Source: Corynebacterium lubricantis DSM 45231 (lineage in GTDB: Bacteria; Actinomycetota; Actinomycetes; Mycobacteriales; Mycobacteriaceae). From it: DNA of 64,000 nucleotides. Under the pieces are notes generated by a model that was not told the origin of the DNA, made no database searches, and worked only from the letters and a program-made list of their open reading frames with translations. The position numbers and the translations under genes are program-made. Where the stretch lies: assembly GCF_000379425.1 (NCBI RefSeq), contig NZ_KB902185.1:23079-87078 (forward strand), written 5' to 3'. Of the stretch, positions 45,708 to 54,295 are shown piece after piece. Within the stretch, counting starts at the first letter, position 1. Each line of letters starts with the position of its first letter.

Positions 45708-48700
45708 TATGTCACCTAAAGTCCTGTCGGGATTCCTCGGCCAAAAGTTTCCCCCTACCGACCAGCAAGCCGATGTCATCGGCGCGCAACCCGGCCCACT
45801 GCTCGTGGTTGCCGGTGCCGGTGCGGGCAAGACCGAAACCATGGCTTCACGCGTGGTGTGGCTCGTCGCCAATGGCTACGCCCGCCCTGAAGAAGTCTTA
45901 GGCCTCACGTTCACCCGCAAGGCAGCCCAGGAATTGGGGCGCAGGATCCGCGACAGGCTGGCCACGTTGGCCGCCAACTCTGATCTGGTGCGCCGCCTTG
46001 ACCCGACAGGCGAATTAGGCGAGGCACTCACCGTCATCGCGCCCACGGTATCCACCTATGATGCCTATGCCGCCGATCTCGTGCGCGAGTATGGCCTCTT
46101 GGTGCCCGTTGAGCCGGATTCGCGGCTGATCACGGCTGCGGAGCTGCACTCCATCGCCCGCGACGTTGTCATGAACTACACGGGTGACCTGCGCGGAGGC
46201 CCCGAAGTGAACACTGCCACCTCACACCTGCTGGATTTGGTCACCGAGATGGGCAACGGGCTGGCTACGGCCGAGCGGGTCGCTGATGATGCGCATACGT
46301 TCATCGCGGAGACCGAGTCCTTGCCAAAAGGTCCGAGGGCTCGAAAAGACGATTTCACCAAGGATATGGAGAAATGGCGCAAGGCCCAGTTGCAGCGCCT
46401 GGACTACCTGCCCTTGCTTGACGAGCTCAAGGCGGAGCTGCACAAGCGCGGGGTCGTGACCTTCAACGAACAGATGTCGGTAGCGGCCAGGCTTGCCCAT
46501 GATCACCCGTACGTCGGCGCATCGCAGCGCAGGCGGTTCCGGGTGGTCATGTTGGATGAATACCAGGACACCTCGCATGCGCAGCGCGTGTTATTGCGCA
46601 GTCTCTATGGCCAGCGCCGCGACGAGGAGGAGAGCGCAACCAATGGTGGAGAATCTCGCCCGCTGACTGTGACCGCGGTGGGCGATCCCATGCAGGCCAT
46701 CTACGGGTGGCGCGGCGCCACTGCGGAAAACCTCCAGGCCTTCGTCCACGACTTCCCGCCAGTCGGAGGGGAGGAGGCGCCGAAGAAGGAACTGACCACC
46801 TCGTGGCGCAACCCGCCCGAGGTCTTGGAACTCGCCAATGCCGTTTCCGATGACGTTCTAGGTTCCGATCCGAAAAACCGCACCGTAGCCCGCTTAGAAT
46901 CGCGCCCAGAACCAGGCACAGGCGATGTCCGCCTGGGGTTCTTCTCACATAAGGACGAGGAAGTCGCCTACATCGCCGACGAGCTCGCAGCCCAGTTCAG
47001 CGCCGGCGACGAGTTCTCCGCGGCCGTGCTTGTGCGCAAGAACAAGCACTCGCAGCCCATCGCCGAAGCTTTGGAAGAGCGGGGAGTGCCCTACGAAATC
47101 GTGGGTCTATCAGGTCTCCTCGACGTACCCGAGGTCGCAGATGTCGTCGCCATTGCCACGATGCTGATCCGCCCCGAGGACTCCCAGGCAGCCCTGCGCA
47201 TCCTCGCGGGCCCGGCGGTTGGGCTCGGATTGAACGATATCGTCGCGCTCGCCGGGCGTGCACACAACCTTACTGGCAGGGCAGAGGAGCGAGACTCCAC
47301 GCAGCTGGATACCCCTGCAGACCCGCTCGATGCCCTGCGCGCACAACTTGAACAGCTCGTGCAAGAAGGCAGTGACGCCACCGCCAGCGGGGAGGCAGCT
47401 GCTGGCCTGACCGATGCGATCGCCGACCTCGGTGAGCCGGAGCGCTACAGCACGCAAGGCCTAGCTCGCCTGCGCACCCTGGCCTCGAAGTTGCGCTACC
47501 TGCGCACTCATTCTTTGGGCAAACCACTTACGGACATCTTCGCCGATATCATCTCCGTTTTCGGGATCCGCACCGAAGTCTTAGCGCGCCCGAGCACCAC
47601 AGGCACAGTTCACCTCGACAAGCTCGCCGACGAAGTGGCCGGCTTCTCCGGCGCCAGCCTCGACGGTCTGCTGGATTACTTCGAGTTGGCCCGCGAGCAC
47701 GAAGACGGCCTAGCCCCTGGCACCGTCACCGTGCGCACCGACCGCGTCCAGATCCTGACCGCGCACAAGGCGAAGGGCCTGGAGTGGGACACCGTCGTCG
47801 TGGCACACGCGGACGCTGGCACCTACGCTGCCAAGGCCGAGACATTCCTGACTCAGATCAAGCGCCTAACACCCGATTCCTTCGACGTCTTCGAGGCAGC
47901 AGGGGACCGAACCGAATTCGAGAAACTCTGTAAAGAATTCATCACAGACCAGCGCGGTGACGTCGCGGAGGAAAACTATCGCCTGTTTTACGTCGCCCTG
48001 ACGCGCTCCGAGCGCAAGCTCTTAATCACAGGTTCGAGCCACAGCGGGACAGGAGCCAAGGCGGTCAAACCATACGAGCCTTTCGAGAAGCTCTCCCAGA
48101 TCGTTCCCGAAGACTGCATCATCGCGTGGAGTACCACTGACGGAGACGACGCAGAAAAGGGCGCTGCCCGCGCCCCAGAGGTGGGCACATGGCCGCAGTC
48201 GTTCGTCGACAAGCAAGCTCTCGAGGCCGCATCGCGTGTCGACGACGCGCAGACCACACTCCCTGAGCACGCGCGGGGCGAGCTCTTTGACCTCTGGGAG
48301 CGCGACACGACGGCGCTGATCGAGGAACACGCAGCGCTCTCGGCGGCGGAGCTCGCGGTGGAACTGCCGGGTGAGCTGACAGCCTCGGACGTGGTGGCCA
48401 TCCACGCCAGCCCGGAGCAGTTCGCGCGCCGGGCACGGCGACCTGTGCCATTTAAGCCGAATTCCTATGCCAAGCGCGGCACCGCGTTCCACGAGTGGCT
48501 CGAAGATTTCTACGGTGCGAGCCCCTTGCTCACCGAGGATGAATTGCCTGGCAGCGACGATGCCGATGTGGATGAGGCAACATTGGCGCAGCTCAAGGCC
48601 TCGTTCGAGCAGAGCCACTGGGCGAAGCGCACGCCGCGCTTCGTTGAGCATCCCTTTGAGATCGCGCTGGGCAATTCGGTGGTGCGCGGTCGCATAGACG

Positions 48701-48978
48701 CCGTTTTCTCGGTCACGGTCGATGGACAGGAAGAGTGGTGGGTGGTGGACTGGAAAACTGGTCAGCAACCGATCGGCTCACAGATGGAGACCGCGAAGAT
48801 CCAGTTGGCCGTGTATCAGGAGGCGTGGCGGCGCATTGCCGACGACGGGAAGCCGGTGCGCGCGGCGTTTTACTATGTCCGCACGGACAAGGATTTCGCG
48901 CCACAAGACCTACCGAATCAGAAAGAGTTGGAAAAGCTACTAGAGTTCAGTGCAGAATCTAGTAAGAAGGGACTCTAA
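45700..48978 (+). CDS. adnB: AdnB subunit of the AdnAB helicase-nuclease
   Basis: AdnB (1092 residues) is the active motor of the AdnAB complex. It has an intact Walker A VAGAGAGKTETMASRV near residue 35, motif II VMLDEYQDTSHAQR near residue 283, later LTAHKAKGLEWDTV and VALTRSERKLLITG, and a C-terminal nuclease with WWVVDWKTGQ near residue 1013. It starts inside the end of adnA, so the subunits are co-translated. Confidence 0.94.
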   Translation: MADMSPKVLSGFLGQKFPPTDQQADVIGAQPGPLLVVAGAGAGKTETMASRVVWLVANGYARPEEVLGLTFTRKAAQELGRRIRDRLATLAANSDLVRRLDPTGELGEALTVIAPTVSTYDAYAADLVREYGLLVPVEPDSRLITAAELHSIARDVVMNYTGDLRGGPEVNTATSHLLDLVTEMGNGLATAERVADDAHTFIAETESLPKGPRARKDDFTKDMEKWRKAQLQRLDYLPLLDELKAELHKRGVVTFNEQMSVAARLAHDHPYVGASQRRRFRVVMLDEYQDTSHAQRVLLRSLYGQRRDEEESATNGGESRPLTVTAVGDPMQAIYGWRGATAENLQAFVHDFPPVGGEEAPKKELTTSWRNPPEVLELANAVSDDVLGSDPKNRTVARLESRPEPGTGDVRLGFFSHKDEEVAYIADELAAQFSAGDEFSAAVLVRKNKHSQPIAEALEERGVPYEIVGLSGLLDVPEVADVVAIATMLIRPEDSQAALRILAGPAVGLGLNDIVALAGRAHNLTGRAEERDSTQLDTPADPLDALRAQLEQLVQEGSDATASGEAAAGLTDAIADLGEPERYSTQGLARLRTLASKLRYLRTHSLGKPLTDIFADIISVFGIRTEVLARPSTTGTVHLDKLADEVAGFSGASLDGLLDYFELAREHEDGLAPGTVTVRTDRVQILTAHKAKGLEWDTVVVAHADAGTYAAKAETFLTQIKRLTPDSFDVFEAAGDRTEFEKLCKEFITDQRGDVAEENYRLFYVALTRSERKLLITGSSHSGTGAKAVKPYEPFEKLSQIVPEDCIIAWSTTDGDDAEKGAARAPEVGTWPQSFVDKQALEAASRVDDAQTTLPEHARGELFDLWERDTTALIEEHAALSAAELAVELPGELTASDVVAIHASPEQFARRARRPVPFKPNSYAKRGTAFHEWLEDFYGASPLLTEDELPGSDDADVDEATLAQLKASFEQSHWAKRTPRFVEHPFEIALGNSVVRGRIDAVFSVTVDGQEEWWVVDWKTGQQPIGSQMETAKIQLAVYQEAWRRIADDGKPVRAAFYYVRTDKDFAPQDLPNQKELEKLLEFSAESSKKGL

Positions 48979-48981
48979 GGT

Positions 48982-50067
48982 GTGAGCGCATTTAACCGAC
49001 TCCGGCCTCGTTTCCGCGGCGATTTAGAGCTGACGGAATTGCCGGACCACGCTTTGCTGGGCGTGATTAATATCCCCGAGCAACTCGCGGCCAGCCCCTG
49101 GGGTCTCATCTTCCGTAGGTTTTTGTGGGCGGCCGCGCTGATGGTGCTGGTGTCTGTCGTTGTGTACTTGGACAAGGACGGCTACTCCGAGGATCTGACC
49201 TTCCTGGATGCCGTGTACTACTCGGCGGTCTCGCTCTCTACGACCGGCTACGGCGATATTGCCCCGGTGACTCAGGGCGCTCGGTTCGTCAATATTGTGA
49301 TCATTACCCCGGCCCGCATCGCCTTCCTGATGCTTCTGGTCGGTACGACACTCGCGGTGCTCACCGAAGATTCCCGTAAGACTTTGCAAATTCAGCGTTG
49401 GAGGAAAACAGTGCGCAACCACACCATCATCATTGGTTATGGCACCAAGGGCCGTTCTGCTGTGGACGCGCTCGTCGCCGACGGCGTCAACCCCGGCCAG
49501 ATTGTCGTGGTGGACACGAATAAGGAGGGCCTGCGTCGCGCCGAAACCGAAGGCTTAGTTACCGTGCACGGTAACGGCACGAAATCGGACGTGTTGAAGA
49601 TCGCGGGTGTGACTAGGGCGCGGTCTGTGGTCGTTGCAACGTCCTCCGATGACACCGCCGTGCTGGTCACCCTGTCGGTGCGCGAACTCGCGCCATCGGT
49701 GATGATCGTGGCCAGTGTGCGTGAGAGCGAGAATCAGCACCTGCTCAAGCAGTCCGGCGCGGACTCGGTGGTGATCTCCTCCGAGACCGCAGGTCGCCTG
49801 TTGGGTCTGGCCACGGTGACACCGACAGTGGTGGAGATGATGGAGGACCTGCTCAGCCCCGACGAGGGCTTCGCGGTGGCTGAACGCGCTATTGCCGACG
49901 ACGAGGTAGGCGCGAACCCACGTCACCTGGCCGATATTGTGCTGGGTGTGGTGCGCTCCGGTGAGCTCTACCGCATTGATTCCCCCGAGGCGGAGACGGT
50001 GGAACCGGGCGATCGTCTGCTGTATATTCGCTACTCCCCAGGTGCGACGGAGGTGCCCCGCGACTAA
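48982..50067 (+). CDS. Potassium channel with TrkA-N (RCK) domain
   Basis: The protein (361 residues) has two membrane segments around a pore with the selectivity filter TTGYGDI near residue 90, then a cytoplasmic RCK domain with the nucleotide fold IIIGYGTKGRSAVDAL and VVDTNKEGL, and a TrkA-C domain at the end. It is a 2TM K+ channel gated by a ligand or nucleotide. GTG start 3 bp behind adnB and a 1-bp overlap with nudC place it in the same operon. Confidence 0.93.
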   Translation: MSAFNRLRPRFRGDLELTELPDHALLGVINIPEQLAASPWGLIFRRFLWAAALMVLVSVVVYLDKDGYSEDLTFLDAVYYSAVSLSTTGYGDIAPVTQGARFVNIVIITPARIAFLMLLVGTTLAVLTEDSRKTLQIQRWRKTVRNHTIIIGYGTKGRSAVDALVADGVNPGQIVVVDTNKEGLRRAETEGLVTVHGNGTKSDVLKIAGVTRARSVVVATSSDDTAVLVTLSVRELAPSVMIVASVRESENQHLLKQSGADSVVISSETAGRLLGLATVTPTVVEMMEDLLSPDEGFAVAERAIADDEVGANPRHLADIVLGVVRSGELYRIDSPEAETVEPGDRLLYIRYSPGATEVPRD

Positions 50068-50831
50068 TGGCCAAACTACTTCTTCTCGACGAGACGGGCG
50101 CCTTCCCCCTGGACATGGACCGCCAGCCGCTCTACATCACGGCGGTACAAGGATCCGGCCTCGGCCATGCCATTCGCGTCCAGGATGATATTTTCGCTGT
50201 GCGCGTGCCCCGAGCCGTGGTCAAGGACGTGGCGCTCAACGGGATTGGCTACGCCCGCAATTTCGCCGAGGACCGGACGATCGCTCGCGCTGTCGCCCTC
50301 TTAGCCAACCGCGAGCGGGCGCTATTTGACCCACGCGACGGCTCCCCAGTTGATTTCGACGAGGCTGGCTTCGTGTCTCAAGGCGCACGCGAGTTCCCGA
50401 TTTTTCCGCGCCTCGACCCGGCGGTGATCGGCGTGGTGGTCCATGAGCACCGCGATTCCATTTTGCTGGGGGAAAATCGGCACCGACCAGGTTTCTACTC
50501 GTGCATCGCCGGCTACGTGGAACATGGCGAAAGCCTAGAAGAGGCGTTCATCCGTGAGGTCTTCGAGGAAACCGGCTATCACGCGCAGCACCCGACCTAC
50601 TTCGGCTCCCAGCCCTGGGCCATGTCGGGGTCGCTGATGATGGGGTTCTATGCCTCCTTGTCAGACGAGGAACCCTCGGGCGAGACCGATGGGGAATTGG
50701 GCGATATCTTGTGGGCAACCCGCGATGACCTCAATTCCTTGACGCTGCCCATGCCCGGTTCGTTGGCGCGGACCTTGATTGAGAACTGGCGTGCGGGCAA
50801 CTATGAAATTCGAAGTGAAGGGAATGTGTAA
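50067..50831 (+). CDS. nudC: NAD(+) diphosphatase / decapping Nudix enzyme (NudC)
   Basis: NudC splits NADH (and NAD-capped RNA in E. coli). The Nudix box GYVEHGESLEEAFIREVFEE is intact (about residue 150), and the NADH-specific SQPWAMSGSLMMGF follows. The zinc ribbon that joins the two halves in many NudC proteins is missing: the segment LFDPRDGSPVDFDEAGF has no cysteine at all. 254 residues; the usual place before uvrD2 is kept. Confidence 0.93.
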   Translation: MAKLLLLDETGAFPLDMDRQPLYITAVQGSGLGHAIRVQDDIFAVRVPRAVVKDVALNGIGYARNFAEDRTIARAVALLANRERALFDPRDGSPVDFDEAGFVSQGAREFPIFPRLDPAVIGVVVHEHRDSILLGENRHRPGFYSCIAGYVEHGESLEEAFIREVFEETGYHAQHPTYFGSQPWAMSGSLMMGFYASLSDEEPSGETDGELGDILWATRDDLNSLTLPMPGSLARTLIENWRAGNYEIRSEGNV

Positions 50832-52877
50832 GTGATCGACCTCGATCTCCTTGACGACGATCAGCGGGTCGCCGCCACTGCTCCGCGCGGTCCGGTGTGC
50901 ATCCTGGCGGGTGCCGGTACGGGTAAAACACGCACCATCACCTACCGCATCGCCCACTTGATCGACCAGGGCCATACCTCTCCCAACCGGGTGCTTGCGG
51001 TGACGTTCACCTCGCGCGCGGCAGGAGAAATGCGCGATCGCCTGCGCACCATGGGTATCGGCGGGGTGCAGGCACGCACCTTCCACGCGGCTGCATTGCG
51101 CCAGCTGCGCTACTTCTGGCCCCAAGTGGCAGGAGACCTGCCATGGCGGTTGCTGGACAATAAGTTCCCGCTCGTCGCCAGGGCCGCGCACTCCGCCGGA
51201 TTGAGCTCGAACAAGGAAACCGTCCGCGACTTGCTTGGTGAAATTGAGTGGGCCAAAGCCACGCTCATCACGCCCGAAACCTACGCTGACAAGGTCGACG
51301 ACTATCACCGCACTCCACCAGTGGAGGCGAAGAAAGTCGGCGAGGTCTTCCGCATGTACGAGGACGCCAAGACGAGCTCGGAGGGCATGCTCCTCGACTT
51401 CGACGACCTCCTCCTCCACGTCGCGGGTGCACTCGAGAACGCCCCGGCGGTGGCCGAGGAATTCCGCAGCCAGTACCGCACCTTTCTTGTCGACGAGTAC
51501 CAGGACGTCACCCCGCTGCAGCAACGCGTCCTCGAAGCCTGGTTAGGCGAGCGCGACGATTTGACGGTGGTGGGTGACGCGAACCAGACGATTTACTCCT
51601 TTACCGGAGCGACCCCGAACTACCTGCTGAATTTCTCGCGCACCTACCCGAATGCCACCGTGGTCAAGCTCCAGCGCGACTACCGTTCCACACCCGAGAT
51701 CACCCACCTGGCAAATACCGTCATCGGACAAGCCAAGGGTCGTGTGGCCGGCACCCGGCTCGAGCTTCAAGGCATGCGCGAGCACGGACCGCAGCCGACC
51801 TTCAACGCCTACGACGACGAACCGACCGAGGCTCGCGAAGTCGCCGGCAAGATCCTCTCACTGCTCAACGAGGGTGTGCCCGCCCGCGAGATCGCCGTGC
51901 TCTACCGCATCAACGCACAGTCCGCCGCGTTTGAACAAGCGCTCGCCGATGCGGGAATTCTCTATCAGGTCCGCGGGGGAGAGGGCTTCTTCAAGCGCCC
52001 CGAAATCCGCGAGGCCATTAATTCGCTGATCTCTGTTGCACGCCGGACTGATCCGGGGGAGTCCCCGGTTGCAGTGGCGCGCGCCGCGTTCGCCCCGCTC
52101 GGGCTGACACCGACAGAACCTCAGGGTGCCCAAGCCCGCGAGCGTTGGCAAACACTTGGCGCACTCGTCGATCTCATCGAGCAGATCGAACGCTCCGGCG
52201 AGGCCAGCACTCTCAACGACGTGTTGGCATCGCTGCAACGTCGCGCGGAATCCAAGCAGCCACCATCCGTTGACGGGGTGACGCTTGCCAGCCTCCACGC
52301 CGCCAAGGGCCTCGAGTGGGACGCAGTGTTCCTCGTTGGCCTGGTGGAGAACACGCTGCCCATTTCGCACGCGGTTAAAGCCGGGGACGAACAGATCGAG
52401 GAGGAGCGCCGACTCTTTTACGTTGGCGTGACGCGTGCCCGCATCCACCTACATTTGTCATGGGCGCTGGCCAGGCAGGAAGGCGGCAACAAGTCGCGGA
52501 AGCGCTCCCGCTTCCTCGACGGGATCGCCCCGGAGCTTGAGGTGGAGAAATCGCCCGAGCGCCTCAAGCGGGCGAAGTCGTGCCGCGTGTGCGGCTTCCC
52601 GCTGGACACCCCTGCGGAGAAGAGCCTCGGCCGCCACGAGGACTGCGAACTCGGCTACAACGAGGATGTGTTCTTCGCCCTCAAGCAGTGGCGCTTAAGC
52701 GAATCGAAGCAGTTTGGTCAGCCCGCCTTCATGGTCTTTACCGACGCGACCTTGATGTCTATCGCCGAGGCCATGCCTCGTAACGCGACCGAACTCCTCG
52801 ACATTTCAGGCATCGGACCGGCGAAGGTGGACAACTACGGCGAGGGTGTCCTCGAGGTTCTCAACCGATTCCGCTAG
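50832..52877 (+). CDS. uvrD2: ATP-dependent DNA helicase UvrD2
   Basis: This SF1 helicase (681 residues) has Walker A LAGAGTGKTRTITYRI, motif II VDEYQDVTPLQQ and ASLHAAKGLEWDAVF. After the motor come a four-cysteine zinc site (CRVCGFPLDTPAEKSLGRHEDC region) and a C-terminal HRDC domain (ALKQWRLSESKQ to ISGIGPAKVDNYG), the layout that defines UvrD2. GTG start directly behind nudC. It is essential for growth in mycobacteria. Its 3' end overlaps the opposing gene by 17 bp. Confidence 0.95.
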   Translation: MIDLDLLDDDQRVAATAPRGPVCILAGAGTGKTRTITYRIAHLIDQGHTSPNRVLAVTFTSRAAGEMRDRLRTMGIGGVQARTFHAAALRQLRYFWPQVAGDLPWRLLDNKFPLVARAAHSAGLSSNKETVRDLLGEIEWAKATLITPETYADKVDDYHRTPPVEAKKVGEVFRMYEDAKTSSEGMLLDFDDLLLHVAGALENAPAVAEEFRSQYRTFLVDEYQDVTPLQQRVLEAWLGERDDLTVVGDANQTIYSFTGATPNYLLNFSRTYPNATVVKLQRDYRSTPEITHLANTVIGQAKGRVAGTRLELQGMREHGPQPTFNAYDDEPTEAREVAGKILSLLNEGVPAREIAVLYRINAQSAAFEQALADAGILYQVRGGEGFFKRPEIREAINSLISVARRTDPGESPVAVARAAFAPLGLTPTEPQGAQARERWQTLGALVDLIEQIERSGEASTLNDVLASLQRRAESKQPPSVDGVTLASLHAAKGLEWDAVFLVGLVENTLPISHAVKAGDEQIEEERRLFYVGVTRARIHLHLSWALARQEGGNKSRKRSRFLDGIAPELEVEKSPERLKRAKSCRVCGFPLDTPAEKSLGRHEDCELGYNEDVFFALKQWRLSESKQFGQPAFMVFTDATLMSIAEAMPRNATELLDISGIGPAKVDNYGEGVLEVLNRFR

Positions 52878-53742
52878 CGTGGCGCTCTTGCAGGCACACC
52901 GGGCACACCGCGCTGGCAGCCATAGTATCGACCTCGCGCGACGGCTCCACGAAGGGGTCAAGCAGGACATAATCTCCAGGTCGCGGTCGCTTGACGACGA
53001 TTCCAGGTGGGACCTGTTCATCCAGCATGCGACGCACGAAACCCACGGTCTCCGCGGCGGCAGCAGCAACAACGGTGGGATCGGCGCGTTCCGGCCCGCC
53101 GGGTAACTGTGCGGAGACGTGGTGCCAGAGCTTATCAATGTTTGTTAACTCAAGCTGCACACACAACAGACAAGGCCCGTGGCCCTGAATGCGGGCAGGA
53201 CCCACCATCGCCCGGTGATCGAAAAGTGTGACCGGAAGTGAATTCGGTGCGAGCTTTGTCAACGTGGCCGCCAACGAACGGCTGTGTCCGAGCCGATCCA
53301 CGAGCAAGACGGGATTCGCCGGGTCGATTTGGGCCAGAAAAGCGGAATCGGTTTCACCGCGGGCAGGGCGACGCACCTGAAAGCCAAGGTCGTGGAGCTG
53401 CGCGCTGATTTCTACTGCGAGAGGGGAGGAGCCGATGAGATAGACGGTGTGGCTATTGGGTGCGATGAGCACTTTGAAGGACAGCAGCTCGTCGAAAAGC
53501 GACTCGATGGTCTCATTCGATGCTCCGGTGCGCGCGGCGAACTCCGCGACGGCTAAAGGCCGCGCGATTGGTGTGGAGAGTGTGCGCAGGAGCAAGGCGA
53601 GCGTCGGTGCCAGCGGGGACTCCAACACCCCGGTGCGCGTGGCGTCGAGGCCGAATTGGATGTGGGTGGCATCGCGCACGATGATGTTGACACCGCTGGC
53701 GAGCACGAGGCGTGGTGGATGATGTGAGCGCACAGAAGACAC
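52861..53742 (-). CDS. Cyclodehydratase/ThiF-like orphan protein (Rv3196-like)
   Basis: This protein of about 293 residues has an N-terminal winged-helix-like part, a Rossmann-type centre (VYLIGSSPLAVEISAQLHDLG) and two zinc-type cysteine pairs, CLLC and CPVC near the C-terminus. This resembles the E1/ThiF-like half of TOMM cyclodehydratases and related leader-binding proteins, but there is no YcaO gene or precursor peptide nearby. GTG 53742 is chosen because GGGGGGAAAG precedes it; the frame could run to 53823. Function unknown. Confidence 0.72.
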   Translation of the reverse strand: MSSVRSHHPPRLVLASGVNIIVRDATHIQFGLDATRTGVLESPLAPTLALLLRTLSTPIARPLAVAEFAARTGASNETIESLFDELLSFKVLIAPNSHTVYLIGSSPLAVEISAQLHDLGFQVRRPARGETDSAFLAQIDPANPVLLVDRLGHSRSLAATLTKLAPNSLPVTLFDHRAMVGPARIQGHGPCLLCVQLELTNIDKLWHHVSAQLPGGPERADPTVVAAAAAETVGFVRRMLDEQVPPGIVVKRPRPGDYVLLDPFVEPSREVDTMAASAVCPVCLQERHASGIG

Positions 53743-53794
53743 AGAACTTTCCCCCCTTTTAAGCCCTATTGCACCACAGCTAGAATCGACTGTC

Positions 53795-54295
53795 ATGCCG
53801 AAGGTTCCCAGGGTTTCTGTCATCCGATCTGCGAAGCGTCGCCGGACGATTCAGGCGCGCGAGGTCGGAGGCGTCATCGAGGTGCGCATCCCGGCGACCT
53901 TTAGCAAGGCGCAGGAACAAGCCGCGGTTGATGAGATGCTGGCGAAGTTGTCGAAGAAGCGCCGCTCGTCGCACAGCAGCGACGAGGACCTGCAAAGGCG
54001 CGCGCACCGCCTCAATGAGGAGGTTCTGGAGGGCAAAGCCACGGTGGGGTCGATCCGGTGGGTGAGTAATCAAAATGCCCGCTGGGGCTCATGCACCATT
54101 TCTACTGGCGACATCCGGATCAGCGACCGACTGAAGAACGTGCCTGACTATGTGGTGGATTCGGTCCTTGTTCACGAGCTCACGCACACATTTATCGCTG
54201 GCCACGGCCCAGAGTTTTGGGTCTGGGCAGACAAAGCGCCCCTCGCCGAGCGGGCGAAGGGCTACTTAGAGGCATACCAGCGGTACGGAGACTAG
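53795..54295 (+). CDS. YgjP-like (DUF45/M48) metallopeptidase
   Basis: This is a 166-residue protein with the YgjP-type site: WGSCTISTGDIRIS, then LVHELTHTFIAGHGPEFW, in which the HExxH and later His are the zinc ligands. It is cytoplasmic and basic. TAGAAT at 53781-53786 is 8 nt before the ATG, so it is probably leaderless. It is divergent from the ThiF-like gene (52 bp between starts) and overlaps the next gene by 4 bp at the 3' ends. Confidence 0.9.
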   Translation: MPKVPRVSVIRSAKRRRTIQAREVGGVIEVRIPATFSKAQEQAAVDEMLAKLSKKRRSSHSSDEDLQRRAHRLNEEVLEGKATVGSIRWVSNQNARWGSCTISTGDIRISDRLKNVPDYVVDSVLVHELTHTFIAGHGPEFWVWADKAPLAERAKGYLEAYQRYGD

